64,000 nucleotides of DNA from an uncultured Spirochaetaceae bacterium (GTDB lineage Bacteria; Spirochaetota; Spirochaetia; Sphaerochaetales; Sphaerochaetaceae): NCBI GenBank assembly GCA_944389025.1, contig CALXKU010000003.1, positions 1 to 64,000 of the forward strand, given 5' to 3'. The stretch's first letter is position 1, and each line of letters starts with the position of its first letter. The notes below the pieces were generated by a model. It saw nothing but the letters and a program-made list of their open reading frames with translations, was not told the DNA's origin and searched no databases. Shown piece after piece: positions 36,175-45,674 of the stretch. The translations under genes and the position numbers were made by a program.

Positions 36175-37436
36175 TTCTGGAAGAACCTGTTTCCTATATC
36201 GGTGCGGAACCAGCCTCCATCCAGGTGGATGTTTTCAAGTGCCTTATAGGCGGCCCTGTTGGCTTCCTCGATACTTCCGGCTTTTCCTACCACGGTTATG
36301 GCCCTTCCACCTGTTGTCACTGGATTTCCTTCTGCATTGGCATCGACAGCACCGCAGAAAATCAGAGGATGTCCTTCCATTTCCAGTCTTCTGATATTAG
36401 TCAGTCCTGTTATTTTGCGTCCTGTGATGCTTTCCATAGGGTAGCCCTCGCTTGCAAGTACGACGGCGACTGTGAAATCATCGGATGTTGATAGCTTCAC
36501 ATCGGAAAGCCTGTCATTGCCCATAGCGATCAGGATATCAAGGAAATCATTGTTCACAAGCGGTACGAATGCCTGTGCCGCGGGATCATTGAAGCGCACG
36601 TGGTAATCCACGAGTACCGGCTCCCTGTCTTCCTTTATTATGATCGAGAATGTAAGTACGCCGCGATATGAGAGCTGCTCGACTTTCATGCCGTACAGTG
36701 TGGGGGCGATTATCTTCTCCTTTATTGCGGTGGCTATATCCTCATGTATCGGAACAGGGCATATTGCTCCCATTCCACCAGTAGGGATATCATCCCCCTC
36801 CCTTCTTCTTGAGTACTCACTTACGATTGGAAGTGTAAGGTAGCTTCTGTTATCGAGGAGTATTGTAGCTGTTATTGGCAGGCCAGGAACATACTCCTCT
36901 AGGAATACAGGTCCTTTCTGTATAAGTTTCTTCGCATACTCAAGGAGCTTACCAGTGTCTGATGAGCTCAGCGTCTCCCTGCTGGGGGAGATGTTGTTGC
37001 TCTTTACGATGAACTCCTTCCCTTTATGACGGGTAAGGTATTTCTCCATCTGTGAGATATCTGCGAAAAGGCTTCTGCGGGGGGTTGGGATGTTATGGCG
37101 GTCTGTGAAGTTACGGCTGAAAGCCTTGTCATCTTCTAGTTTTATTGATCTGCTGGGTGCTCCGAATGTCTTTATTCCTCTTTCATTCAGGTATTCTATG
37201 ACACCGGTCAATAATGGTGCCTCAGTCCCGACGAATACGAGATCGATAGAGTGTTTCAGACAAGCCTCATACACACTTTGCCCATCAGAGGGATCGACAT
37301 TTTCCAATTTTCCCGCGATGTCCGGAGTGCAGTAATTCCCTTTTGCAACGAAAAGGCCTGAAATGAAACAGCTCTTACTCAGCCACCATGTCATCGCGTG
37401 ATCTTTAGCTCCCGAACCTAGAACCAGAACGCGCAT
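36171..37436 (-). CDS. purD: Divergent phosphoribosylamine-glycine ligase (PurD-like, ATP-grasp)
   Basis: PurD makes glycinamide ribonucleotide in purine synthesis. Overall layout and length (421 residues) match: an N-terminal MRVLVLGSGAKDHAM in place of the usual GSGGREHA, FVGTEAPL, an ATP-grasp core with GGMGAICPVP, and a C-terminal domain ending in AYKALENI. Key places differ: the usual KADGLAAGKGV is IVKSNNISPSRETL, and the metal-binding E-x-N-x-R-F-G-D-P-E is DYHVRFNDPAAQ. It may be a highly diverged PurD, or a relative with another activity. No other pur gene is near. AAAGGAG precedes the ATG. Confidence 0.75.
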   Translation of the reverse strand: MRVLVLGSGAKDHAMTWWLSKSCFISGLFVAKGNYCTPDIAGKLENVDPSDGQSVYEACLKHSIDLVFVGTEAPLLTGVIEYLNERGIKTFGAPSRSIKLEDDKAFSRNFTDRHNIPTPRRSLFADISQMEKYLTRHKGKEFIVKSNNISPSRETLSSSDTGKLLEYAKKLIQKGPVFLEEYVPGLPITATILLDNRSYLTLPIVSEYSRRREGDDIPTGGMGAICPVPIHEDIATAIKEKIIAPTLYGMKVEQLSYRGVLTFSIIIKEDREPVLVDYHVRFNDPAAQAFVPLVNNDFLDILIAMGNDRLSDVKLSTSDDFTVAVVLASEGYPMESITGRKITGLTNIRRLEMEGHPLIFCGAVDANAEGNPVTTGGRAITVVGKAGSIEEANRAAYKALENIHLDGGWFRTDIGNRFFQN

Positions 37437-37500
37437 AAATACTCCTTTATTTAAACGCTAGCATATGGAAATTCACAATTCAAGAACAATTTTCTTTCTT

Positions 37501-38445
37501 TTAGAGAGCAAGAAGCTTTAGCGCATTCTCATAATCCTGATAGCATGTGGCCGTCGTCATCATCGCCTTTATCTGGCTTGAATTCCTTATCCCTTTTACA
37601 TAGGACATCATGACTTTTCTCATTTCCCGTGCTGCTGTCTGCTCACCATAGAACGAGATTGCAAGTTCAAGATGTCTTAGAGCCGTGCCTATTCTCTCTT
37701 CTGTGGAAGGTAGGGTGTATTCCCCGGTTTCCAGCAGCTTTCTGGTTTCCCTGAAGATGAATGGATTGCCGATAGCCCCACGGGCGAACATCACGCCATC
37801 CATTCCGTACTCCTCAAGGTATAGCCTCGCATCCTCAGCACTGAAAACATCTCCGGATGCGTTAATTAGCGGTGAAGTGCTCTCATCTTTTGGAAAAAGT
37901 GCTCTCAATGCCTTGAAGTGCTCTTTTCTTGCCTGGCCAGAGTAAAGCTGACTGCGCGTTCTCGCATGGAGTGTGAGTTCGTCAGCTCCACTTTTTACTG
38001 CTGTCTCAGCAAAATCAAGGTAGTTGATGCTCCCTTCGTCCCAGCCGAGCCGGAATTTGATTGATACCTTCAGTCCGGTCTCCTCTTTAATGATATGGAT
38101 AATCTCCCCTGCGATTTCAGGTTTTCTCATGAGTGCGGATCCCGCTCCCGTTTTAACTACCTTTGCAACCGGGCATCCGGCATTTATGTCTATTTTGCTG
38201 AACTCCTGCCATCTGAATTCCTTAAGAGCTCTTTTAAAAGTATCCCCGTCCGGACCGAAAAGCTGAAGTGTCAGATTCTCACTCTCATCGAATTTCTCCA
38301 TCAGAGCTCTGGTTTTCACGCTTTTTCTTGCAAGCCCTTCTGCCGATACCATCTCCGTAACGGTTTCCTGGGCTCCGAAAGCGGAAGCTATCATTCTGAA
38401 TGCCTTGTCCGTATAGCCGGCAAGCGGTGCGAGTGTCAGTGTCAT
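37501..38445 (-). CDS. dus: tRNA-dihydrouridine synthase
   Basis: Dus enzymes reduce uridine in tRNA D-loops using FMN. The start MTLTLAPLAGYTDKAFRMIA, QLFGPDGDTFKRAL, the catalytic cysteine segment IDINAGCPVAKVVKTGAGSALM, TLHARTRSQLYSGQA and NASGDVFSAEDA followed by DGVMFARGAIGNPF are all present. It has 314 residues. Which D position it modifies cannot be told. No Shine-Dalgarno sequence is present; an extended -10, TGG-TATTTT, lies six bases upstream with TGGACA 18 bases further out, suggesting a leaderless message. purD lies downstream on the same strand only in reverse order (purD starts 64 bases beyond the dus stop). Confidence 0.93.
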   Translation of the reverse strand: MTLTLAPLAGYTDKAFRMIASAFGAQETVTEMVSAEGLARKSVKTRALMEKFDESENLTLQLFGPDGDTFKRALKEFRWQEFSKIDINAGCPVAKVVKTGAGSALMRKPEIAGEIIHIIKEETGLKVSIKFRLGWDEGSINYLDFAETAVKSGADELTLHARTRSQLYSGQARKEHFKALRALFPKDESTSPLINASGDVFSAEDARLYLEEYGMDGVMFARGAIGNPFIFRETRKLLETGEYTLPSTEERIGTALRHLELAISFYGEQTAAREMRKVMMSYVKGIRNSSQIKAMMTTATCYQDYENALKLLAL

Positions 38446-38451
38446 GAGTGG

Positions 38452-38521
38452 AAAATACCATCAAAACAGTTTCTTTGTCCATAAAGTGCTTATTGCTTAA
38501 TTAATTGTGTCATGTTACTTT
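38452..38521. promoter_or_regulatory. Divergent leaderless promoters of dus and ricT
   Basis: Minus strand: TGGACA, 18 bases, TGG-TATTTT (38452-38457), then six bases to the dus ATG at 38445. Plus strand: TTGCTT (38493-38498), 17 bases, TGT-TACTTT (38516-38521), then six bases to the ricT ATG at 38528. Neither start has a Shine-Dalgarno sequence. Confidence 0.5.
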
Positions 38522-38527
38522 TTTAGC

Positions 38528-39490
38528 ATGAAACATGAAAAGTATGTGAGCCAGGAAGATAAGGCTTATATCTATATAATTAAGAACCCGAGTTACAACG
38601 ACATCTGTCTCTGCGCATATGACAGCGTCATATATCCGGGTACGGCGGTTGTATACGAAACCCGTTTCGGTCTTGATCTCGGTATAGTTACATCGCCCGC
38701 TCCGCGTCCTGATAGGAAATATGAGAGGGGATGTGCAGAGGTCTGCGGATCCTGCGGGTCTTGCGATGCGAAGGCCGCATTTGCTGAACCGGAACTGATG
38801 GATGTCCCCGCCGACGTCGATTATATCGATCATCTTGCAACCCCAGAGGAAATGGAGAAGTACGAGCATAACAGTGCGAGGGAGGAGGCGGCGCTCCGCG
38901 TCTGCCGGGAGAAGGTCCTCAAGCATAAACTCAATATGAAACTTGTGACAGCTCATTTTCTTTTAGGCGAGCCCAAGGTCATTTTCTTCTTTACTGCAGA
39001 GGAGAGGGTGGATTTCAGAGATCTCGTCAAGGATCTTGTGTCGGTATTCAGAATGCGCATAGAGCTTCGACAGATTGGAGTGAGGGACGAGTCCAGACTC
39101 ATCGGAGGTCTTAGCGTGTGCGGCCGCGATTACTGCTGTCATTCCATTACAAGCCAGCTGGAGCCGGTGACGATAAAAATGGCTAAGGAGCAGAACCTCT
39201 CGCTTAACAGTATGAAGATATCAGGGCCGTGTGGTAGACTGCTCTGCTGTCTGGCATACGAGTATGATTACTATCTCGAGGAGAAGGCGTCATGTCCGCC
39301 TGAGGGGACAAGGCTGAAGATCGGTCACGAGCTATGGAAGGTTACAGAGGTCAACATCCTTTCACATAAGCTTACGCTGCAGGCTCAGGAGGGGCAGACC
39401 ATGTTCATACCTCTGAGCGAGGTATCCTATAATGATGAGTCGGGCTTCTGGGAAGTAAGCGATGACTTCCTTGAGGATTTTCTCGAGTAA
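38528..39490 (+). CDS. ricT: RicT-type PSP1-domain protein
   Basis: The PSP1 C-terminal domain is unmistakable: FRMRIELRQIGVRDESRLIGG, LSVCGRDYCCHS and ISGPCGRLLCCLAYEYDYY, with the conserved cysteines that bind an Fe-S cluster in the Bacillus RicA-RicF-RicT complex. That complex modulates RNase Y cleavage, which fits rny-ymdB elsewhere in the window. RicA and RicF are not seen here. I start at ATG 38528 (MKHEKYVSQ) rather than the in-frame TTG at 38507. It has 320 residues, including a cysteine cluster CGSCGSCDAK near residue 80 that is additional to the domain. Confidence 0.88.
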   Translation: MKHEKYVSQEDKAYIYIIKNPSYNDICLCAYDSVIYPGTAVVYETRFGLDLGIVTSPAPRPDRKYERGCAEVCGSCGSCDAKAAFAEPELMDVPADVDYIDHLATPEEMEKYEHNSAREEAALRVCREKVLKHKLNMKLVTAHFLLGEPKVIFFFTAEERVDFRDLVKDLVSVFRMRIELRQIGVRDESRLIGGLSVCGRDYCCHSITSQLEPVTIKMAKEQNLSLNSMKISGPCGRLLCCLAYEYDYYLEEKASCPPEGTRLKIGHELWKVTEVNILSHKLTLQAQEGQTMFIPLSEVSYNDESGFWEVSDDFLEDFLE

Positions 39491-39691
39491 CGTCATCAGC
39501 CTTGACTGAAAAACAGGTATCATTTTGGACCTAAGGCGTTTTAAGCGATGTTAATCCTTTGTAGATAGAAAGTTAATAAACGCTATTGACCAAAATAATA
39601 CTATTGTGATAACTTGACTAACGCTGTCGGAATGCAACCAAGTATTATCCTGCAGCGAATATGTTAACTAATTATTCTTGGAGGAAATAAA
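39491..39691. other. Spacer and leader upstream of rpsT
   Basis: About 200 AT-rich bases with no gene. TTGACC at 39586-39591 and TTGACT at 39614-39619 are possible -35 elements, but no -10 pairs with either at ideal spacing. A ribosome-binding site GGAGG (39680-39684) precedes rpsT. Confidence 0.4.
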
Positions 39692-39952
39692 GTGGCAAAG
39701 AAATCCGCTCAGAGAAGTGAACGCAGAAATCAGGCTCGCAGAATGCTTAATCGTGCAGCAAAGAGCAAGGTAAGAACTTCCATTAAAAAGTTCGAGGCAG
39801 CTCTTCAGGCCAGCGATAAGGAATCAGCCAGCACATTGATGCATGAAAGCTTCAAGCTTCTTGACAGTGCTGTTAACAAAGGTGTTATGCACCGCAACAC
39901 TGTTGATAGAAAGAAGAGTAGAATGGCGCACGCTTTTAACAAGCTTGCTTAA
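39692..39952 (+). CDS. rpsT: 30S ribosomal protein S20
   Basis: S20 is a helical primary binder of 16S rRNA. KKSAQRSERRNQARRMLNRA at the start and the GVMHRNTVDRKKSRMAHAFNKL end are typical; 86 residues is normal. It starts with GTG at 39692, eight bases after a strong GGAGG. The stop lies 21 bases before the HU-like gene start. Confidence 0.96.
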   Translation: MAKKSAQRSERRNQARRMLNRAAKSKVRTSIKKFEAALQASDKESASTLMHESFKLLDSAVNKGVMHRNTVDRKKSRMAHAFNKLA

Positions 39953-39973
39953 TTGGTAATGGTGGTGAACGAT

Positions 39974-40288
39974 ATGGACGAGAAACTTACCAAAGCTGCG
40001 ATCATTGAGAATTTGCACAACAAACTAGGCTTGAATAGGACCGAAATCCATATGGTTATTGATGAGCTCTTTGAAGAGATTAAGGACGGGCTCAAAGATG
40101 ACAGGGTTATAGAGCTCCGCGGATTCGGGACTTTTGAAGTCCGCACCAGAAAGGGCAGGGAGAAAGCTAGAAATCCGAAGACGGGAGAGGTCGTTGCCGT
40201 AGATAAGCACGGGGTTGCCATTTTCCGCCCGGGAAAAGAGCTTAAAGAGTTTGTCTGGAATATCCGCACAGCTAAGGAACTTGATTGA
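39974..40288 (+). CDS. HU/IHF-family DNA-binding protein
   Basis: A histone-like protein that bends and compacts DNA. The helical dimer part (LTKAAIIENLHNKLGLNRTEIHM) is followed by ELRGFGTFEVRTRKGREKARNPKTGE, including the beta-arm sequence RNPKTGE, and FRPGKELKEFV. I start at ATG 39974 (MDEKLTKAA), preceded by GGTGGTGA; upstream in-frame TTG and ATG codons are poorer. Length from here is 104 residues. HU and IHF subtypes cannot be separated with confidence. Confidence 0.9.
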   Translation: MDEKLTKAAIIENLHNKLGLNRTEIHMVIDELFEEIKDGLKDDRVIELRGFGTFEVRTRKGREKARNPKTGEVVAVDKHGVAIFRPGKELKEFVWNIRTAKELD

Positions 40289-40307
40289 ATTTTTGGAGAA
40301 GTAAGGC

Positions 40308-41957
40308 TTGAAAACTTTGAAGAAAAGAAGCCTCAGGACGGTCTGTTCTGAGGTTTTTGTATTATTGGTAACCGCATTCGTGTTTTCCCTGGCATTTCCG
40401 GGGTTCGTTCTTTCCGATGGATTGGGATTCATATCATTTTTCATCCTGATTCCCGTATTTGCCGTAATAAGGAACACGAGCTGGAAGCTGATTGCCCCTT
40501 ACGGGTTCTTTTTCGGCTTCATGTACTATATCTTTTTCAGCTACTGGCTGGCCTCGTTCCACCCGTTTGCAATACTTATAATACCGATAATACAGGGTGC
40601 CGAGATGTTCATACTCTTTCCGGCATTGAAGGCTGCAGATGCTTTCTTCAGAAAGAGGAGCTACATACTCCAGGCTGTTATCTGGGTAGCTTACTGTTAT
40701 CTTGCCCAGTCTTGGTTTGCAGGATTTCCGTATGGCTTCATAGCATATGCGCTCTGGGATTATCGTCCTCTTATCCAGATTGCTGATATCACGGGAATAT
40801 GGGGAATTACTTTCCTTCAGGTACTGCCTCAGGCATATATCGGCAATTACATCATGGACAGAATCAACGGAAGTGCCGAGCCGTTTAAGAGTTATCTTAA
40901 AAGCAATCTTGTCGTGCTCATCATATATGCGCTTCTTGTACTTGCTTCCCTCATCTACGGCTTTGTGAAGGTGGCAGAGTGGGAGGATAAGACTCCAAAT
41001 CGCACATGGCATGTTGCCACCGTGCAGCATAATCATGACTCCTGGGAGGGAGGACTGGCAACATATCGCAGGAACTTCAACAACCTTAAGCGTTATACCC
41101 TTGAGGCTATCGCGAAGGATCCGGATATCGTGGTCTGGTCCGAGACGGCTTTCGTTCCTTCAATCGACTGGAACCTCAGATACGATTATGAAGGGAATCA
41201 CGATATGAGAGCTCTTGTTGAGGAGTTCGTGGATTTCGCGGATGCCCTTCCAGTACCTCTTCTTACAGGTAATGCGGATGGGGAGCCGATTGATGATAGC
41301 CAGGGGCCACTGCTTGAGGATGGATCGCTTAACAGGAAGGATTATAACAGTGTGGTTCTCTTCCAGAACGGCAGGCTTGAGGAGAAGTACCGCAAGCAGC
41401 ACCTTGTTCCATTCTCCGAGCATTTCCCGTATGAGAAGCAGCTTCCATGGCTTTACAACCTCCTGCTCGCAAATGACTACAACTGGTGGGAGATGGGCGA
41501 TGAGAGTGTGGTATTCAGCTCTGACGGGGTAAAGTTCTCAACTCCGATATGTTTTGAGGATGTCTTTGGCTATCTTTCCGCCGATTTCGTAAGAGAGGGG
41601 GCTGATGTCATAGTCAATATGACGAATGATAACTGGTCCGGCTCCGTTGCAGCAGAGAAGCAGCATGCGTACATGGCGATATTCCGCTCTGTCGAGACCA
41701 GAAAGTCCATGATACGCGGAACTAACAGCGGTTATACCTGCATGATAACCCCGGATGGAACGCTTCATGACCCTATGCGACCCTTCTGGATGGGCTATCA
41801 CATATATGATGTACCCGTATATGAGGGAGGGAATGATACCTTTTACGTAAGGCATACAGAGCTCTTCGCATATATAGCCATATACGTGTCCGCAGCCATG
41901 CTTGCCATAGGTGCAGGAATGAAGATTGCAGGCACTATGAGGAATAAGAGGAAATGA
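40308..41957 (+). CDS. lnt: Apolipoprotein N-acyltransferase
   Basis: Lnt adds the third acyl chain to lipoproteins in the inner membrane, needed for outer-membrane sorting. Several N-terminal membrane helices (to about residue 225) are followed by a nitrilase-like domain. The catalytic triad is visible: Glu in VVWSETAFVPS, Lys in EKYRKQHLVPFSEHFP and Cys in FSTPICFEDVFGY. A last helix follows. It has 549 residues. It begins with TTG at 40308, nine bases after GGAG. It supports a diderm cell with acylated lipoproteins such as those at the left of the window. The stop overlaps cinA. Confidence 0.94.
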   Translation: MKTLKKRSLRTVCSEVFVLLVTAFVFSLAFPGFVLSDGLGFISFFILIPVFAVIRNTSWKLIAPYGFFFGFMYYIFFSYWLASFHPFAILIIPIIQGAEMFILFPALKAADAFFRKRSYILQAVIWVAYCYLAQSWFAGFPYGFIAYALWDYRPLIQIADITGIWGITFLQVLPQAYIGNYIMDRINGSAEPFKSYLKSNLVVLIIYALLVLASLIYGFVKVAEWEDKTPNRTWHVATVQHNHDSWEGGLATYRRNFNNLKRYTLEAIAKDPDIVVWSETAFVPSIDWNLRYDYEGNHDMRALVEEFVDFADALPVPLLTGNADGEPIDDSQGPLLEDGSLNRKDYNSVVLFQNGRLEEKYRKQHLVPFSEHFPYEKQLPWLYNLLLANDYNWWEMGDESVVFSSDGVKFSTPICFEDVFGYLSADFVREGADVIVNMTNDNWSGSVAAEKQHAYMAIFRSVETRKSMIRGTNSGYTCMITPDGTLHDPMRPFWMGYHIYDVPVYEGGNDTFYVRHTELFAYIAIYVSAAMLAIGAGMKIAGTMRNKRK

Positions 41958-43195
41958 CCAAGTGTTCCTTGATAGTAATTGGTAGCGAGCTGACACGCGG
42001 CATCATTGCCGATAAGCACGGACAGCTCGTTTCCAGGGAGATGACACATATCGGGGTGCATATGTCCCAGATTGTCGCTCTGCCTGATGACGGCTCGATA
42101 ACGTCCGTCCTCCATGCCCTTAAAAAGAGCAATGACATAATCATCGTCACAGGAGGTCTCGGTCCGACCCAGGATGATATGACGCGGCGCTGTATAGCGG
42201 ATGTGTTCGGCACCGAGCTCGTCAGGGATGATGAGTGTTTCGCAGAGCTTAGAAAGAGGGTCGGTGAGGATAAGGCTCTCGGAGCCAATGAGAAACAGGC
42301 ATACATTCCGCGCGGTTTCACGGTGATGAGGAATCCAAACGGTACAGCACCGGGCTTCTACGGTTTTGATGAGGGCACTTTCGTATTCGCCCTTCCGGGT
42401 CCGCCAAGAGAAATGGAGCCGATGTTCTATTCCTACGTGCTTCCTAAAGTCAAGGATCTTCTGGACATAAGGGACTCGGAGAGGTATGAGTACACATCAT
42501 TCATAACGGCGGAGGCACGCCTTGAGGAGCTTACAGAGCGGTATGCCAAGGTGGATTGGGGGACTAGATTCCAGGATTACAGAATCAGTCTTTATGCCTC
42601 CTGCGATGATAAGACTTATCTTGATAACGCTATAGCTGAACTTAAGAGCGAGCTTGGCCCTTGCCGCATAGTTGATGGTAATACCTCAGCCCTTGTTATA
42701 CTCACAGATCTTTTAAAGGAGAGAGGACTCAAGATATCTGTTGCAGAGAGCTGTACCGGAGGTCTGCTATCATCATTGCTGACCTCCCAGCCCGGTTCCA
42801 GCGAGTATTTCCTGGGCTCGGTGGTCTCTTACGATCCATCCGTCAAAATGGGCATTCTTGGCGTGAGAGGGGAGACTATTGAGCGCGTCGGAGTGGTCTC
42901 AGATGAATGTGCTACAGAGATGGCCGACGGGGTAAGAGAAAAATGCCTTTCAGATTATGCCGTATCAGTCACAGGTGTGGCAGGCCCTAGCGAAAGTGAA
43001 GGGAAAAAGGTGGGAACGGTGTGTTTCGGTTTCAGCTCAAAAGAGAGGGAAAGTGCGGCTTTCACCCTCCACTTCACATCCTGGGGCAGGGAGTCTATAA
43101 GAAGGAAGGCCTCTGTTACGGCAATGCTGTTCCTCTACCTTTACATTAAAGGATATGATATCGTAAAAATCAGCAGGGAGTGGACCAACATATGA
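41954..43195 (+). CDS. cinA: CinA-family protein (nicotinamide-nucleotide amidase type)
   Basis: The N-terminal MoCF-like domain shows IGSELTRGIIADKHGQ and VTGGLGPTQDDMTR, with ALPGPPREMEPMF. The C-terminal amidase domain has SVAESCTGGLLSSLLTSQPG, GSVVSYDPSVK and SVTGVAGPSESEGKKVGTV. Such proteins recycle pyridine nucleotides and respond to competence in some bacteria. It has 413 residues. ATG 41954 overlaps the lnt stop; the stop overlaps the next start. Confidence 0.94.
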   Translation: MTKCSLIVIGSELTRGIIADKHGQLVSREMTHIGVHMSQIVALPDDGSITSVLHALKKSNDIIIVTGGLGPTQDDMTRRCIADVFGTELVRDDECFAELRKRVGEDKALGANEKQAYIPRGFTVMRNPNGTAPGFYGFDEGTFVFALPGPPREMEPMFYSYVLPKVKDLLDIRDSERYEYTSFITAEARLEELTERYAKVDWGTRFQDYRISLYASCDDKTYLDNAIAELKSELGPCRIVDGNTSALVILTDLLKERGLKISVAESCTGGLLSSLLTSQPGSSEYFLGSVVSYDPSVKMGILGVRGETIERVGVVSDECATEMADGVREKCLSDYAVSVTGVAGPSESEGKKVGTVCFGFSSKERESAAFTLHFTSWGRESIRRKASVTAMLFLYLYIKGYDIVKISREWTNI

Positions 43196-43665
43196 GTTAT
43201 GAGAGCGTTATGGCATATCTTGAGCAGAAGGGGTATGCGGATAGGGTAAGGCTTTTCGATGTATCGAGCGCCACAGTCTCTCTTGCGGCGAAAGCACTCG
43301 GATGCGAGCCTCGTCTCATCGCCAAGACCCTTGCCTTCAAAAAAGGAGAGGATAGCGCGATCATAATCGTCACCGCGGGAGATACGAAGATTAACAACGG
43401 GGAGTTCAAACGCCGTTTCGGTTTCAAGCCGACGATGCTGAGCGCGGAGGAGACAGAGCGCCATACCGGGCACAGGGTAGGTGGTGTCTGTCCGTTCGCC
43501 CTGAGTGAGGATCTCGAGGTCTATCTGGATGATTCGTTAAGGCGTTTTGAGACCGTATACCCTGCGGCGGGAACATCAAACAGTGCCGTTTCCCTTACCC
43601 CGGATGAGCTCTATACACTTTCAGGTGCTTCCGGCTGGGTAAGTGTTGGTAAAATCATAGAGTAG
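43192..43665 (+). CDS. YbaK/EbsC-type aminoacyl-tRNA deacylase
   Basis: This family hydrolyses mischarged tRNAs, for example Cys-tRNA(Pro). The conserved lysine in IAKTLAFK near residue 46, the GDTKINNGEFKRRFG segment and the GGVCPFAL loop are present. I start at ATG 43192, about 10 bases after GGGAG; this gives 157 residues. The start overlaps the cinA stop. The amino-acid specificity cannot be read from sequence. Confidence 0.88.
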   Translation: MSYESVMAYLEQKGYADRVRLFDVSSATVSLAAKALGCEPRLIAKTLAFKKGEDSAIIIVTAGDTKINNGEFKRRFGFKPTMLSAEETERHTGHRVGGVCPFALSEDLEVYLDDSLRRFETVYPAAGTSNSAVSLTPDELYTLSGASGWVSVGKIIE

Positions 43666-43670
43666 TTTGC

Positions 43671-43732
43671 TGCGGAGATCTCATGCTCCGCACTCAGTTG
43701 ACAAGCTTCTTTCATGATAATATAGTTTAACT
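43671..43732 (+). promoter_or_regulatory. Hairpin and strong promoter upstream of rho
   Basis: A seven-pair hairpin (TGCGGAG 43671-43677, CTCCGCA 43686-43692) without a T-run follows the YbaK-like gene. It is followed by TTGACA (43698-43703), a 17-base spacer and TATAGT (43721-43726). The rho leader is then about 90 bases of AT-rich sequence, where autogenous control of Rho could act. Confidence 0.7.
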
Positions 43733-43823
43733 GTTAGGAAATTAAATCCAATTTAATCTCAAACATAATTCATTATTTTCGATTATAGAAAATTCAAACT
43801 GATAAATTACGGAGTTTTACCCG

Positions 43824-45668
43824 ATGTCTGATGAGACAGTAAAGCAGGAAGAAGAACCGGTATCTGAAGTTAAGAAAAAACGCGGAAGACCAAGAAAGCA
43901 GAAGCCAGAAGTGCAGAAGGAAGGCACGCAAGGGGGCTCAGAGTCAAATGAGCAGCAGGAATCGGCTAAGAAGGTTTTCAGAATTTCCAGAACGCCCAGA
44001 ATCAAAGTGAGAAAAAAAGAGGATAGTGTGGAAAGCTCGGAAGTCGAGAGCATCCCTGAAGATAAGAGCCAGAACGCTGAGACTTCTTTTGCAGAGGAGC
44101 AGGGAGAGAATCAGATGGAGCTCCCACTTTCCGAAGAGGCAATAGGTTCAGAACGTGAAAGCCTCGAGGAGAAGACCGAGCTGTCGGAGGCTCAGGAAGA
44201 GGTCGATGAGAGCCTTCCTGAAGCTCAGGATGGCAGGGATGAGGCCACAGAGGGAAGGAAGAAGTACGATAAGTACGACAGATATAATAAGAACAAGAAG
44301 AACGGGAAGAAGAGGGAGGACTATCCGATGGAGGTCAATCTCGAAGAGAATCCCGACGCTCCTAAACTTTACCTGTCCGTGCTTACGACCAAGCATATAG
44401 ATCAGCTCAGGGAGCAGGCCAGGGCAATGGGAATAAGCGAGGATGTGATTCTCGATTCCCGAAAGACGGATCTCATATACAGGATGTGCCGTCTTCACTC
44501 CCAGCAGGGTGGTGCGCTTCTTGTTGAGGGAGTTCTGGATATCATACAGGAAGGTGCTTACGGCTATTTAAGATATGCGGTTAACAACTATCTTCCAGGC
44601 GGGGAGGATGTGTATGTCTCCGCCCCTGTGATAAAGGCGACAGGATTAAAGACAGGGGACATGGTATTCGGTCAGATAAGAGCTCCTCGTGACGGGGAGA
44701 AGGCTGCTGCCATGATAAAGGTGTTCAAAGTCAATGGTGAGGAGCCGAAGATGGCGAAAATCCGTGCACCTTTTGACAGCCTGACACCACTTTTCCCCGA
44801 TGAGAGGCTCCACCTTGAGGTCATCGAGGAAGGAAAACCGAGCGATCTCTCAACGAGAGTTGTCGATCTTTTCTGCCCGATAGGAAAGGGGCAGCGTTCG
44901 ATAATAGTCGCACCTCCTAGGACCGGTAAGACCGTTCTCATGCAGAAGATTGCGAATGCTATAAGCGCGAATCATCCGGAGGTCACACTCATCGTCCTTC
45001 TTATTGATGAACGTCCTGAGGAAGTTACCGATATGAGGCGTAATGTAAAGGCCGAAGTTGTCGCCTCTACGTTCGATGAGCAGGCCACGCATCATGTGCA
45101 GGTCGCGGAGATGGTGATTGAAAAAGCTAAGCGCCTTGTTGAATACAAGAAGGATGTGGTAATACTCCTTGATTCAATCACAAGGCTTGCAAGGGCGTAT
45201 AACCAGACGGTTCCCGCTTCGGGAAAGATCCTCTCAGGCGGAGTGGACTCAAATGCTCTCCATAAGCCTAAGAGATTCTTCGGAGCTGCGAGGAACATAG
45301 AGCAGGGTGGAAGCCTTACGATAATCTCTACAGCTCTGATCGATACCGGAAGCAGGATGGATGAGGTCATTTTCGAGGAGTTCAAGGGAACTGGAAACAA
45401 CGAGATCGTCCTTGACAGGAAGATGGCTGACAACCGCAAATTCCCGGCAATCAACATCAAGAAGAGCGGAACAAGGCGTGACGACCTGCTTCTCCCTGAG
45501 GATGTGCTTACTCGGGTCTTCCTACTCAGGACAGCGTTCGGCAACCTTGATGATATGGATATGTCCGTATCTCTTATTGACAAAATGAAGAAAAATAACA
45601 ACAATAAGGAGTTCCTAGACAGCATGAACGCGGCGAGCGTGAATTCTGCCATGAGGGGCGTGAACTGA
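43824..45668 (+). CDS. rho: Transcription termination factor Rho, with long charged N-terminal extension
   Basis: Rho is a hexameric RNA helicase that ends transcription. The core starts near residue 190 ([14 protein letters not shown]), followed by the RNA-binding cold-shock-like domain ([15 protein letters not shown]) and the ATPase with Walker [28 protein letters not shown], the Q loop and the [25 protein letters not shown] segment. An extension of about 180 residues rich in Glu, Ser and Lys precedes the core, so the protein reaches 614 residues against about 420 in E. coli. Such extensions are known in other phyla and may bind RNA or promote condensation. CGGAG precedes the ATG. Confidence 0.97.
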   Translation: MSDETVKQEEEPVSEVKKKRGRPRKQKPEVQKEGTQGGSESNEQQESAKKVFRISRTPRIKVRKKEDSVESSEVESIPEDKSQNAETSFAEEQGENQMELPLSEEAIGSERESLEEKTELSEAQEEVDESLPEAQDGRDEATEGRKKYDKYDRYNKNKKNGKKREDYPMEVNLEENPDAPKLYLSVLTTKHIDQLREQARAMGISEDVILDSRKTDLIYRMCRLHSQQGGALLVEGVLDIIQEGAYGYLRYAVNNYLPGGEDVYVSAPVIKATGLKTGDMVFGQIRAPRDGEKAAAMIKVFKVNGEEPKMAKIRAPFDSLTPLFPDERLHLEVIEEGKPSDLSTRVVDLFCPIGKGQRSIIVAPPRTGKTVLMQKIANAISANHPEVTLIVLLIDERPEEVTDMRRNVKAEVVASTFDEQATHHVQVAEMVIEKAKRLVEYKKDVVILLDSITRLARAYNQTVPASGKILSGGVDSNALHKPKRFFGAARNIEQGGSLTIISTALIDTGSRMDEVIFEEFKGTGNNEIVLDRKMADNRKFPAINIKKSGTRRDDLLLPEDVLTRVFLLRTAFGNLDDMDMSVSLIDKMKKNNNNKEFLDSMNAASVNSAMRGVN

Positions 45669-45674
45669 CATACC

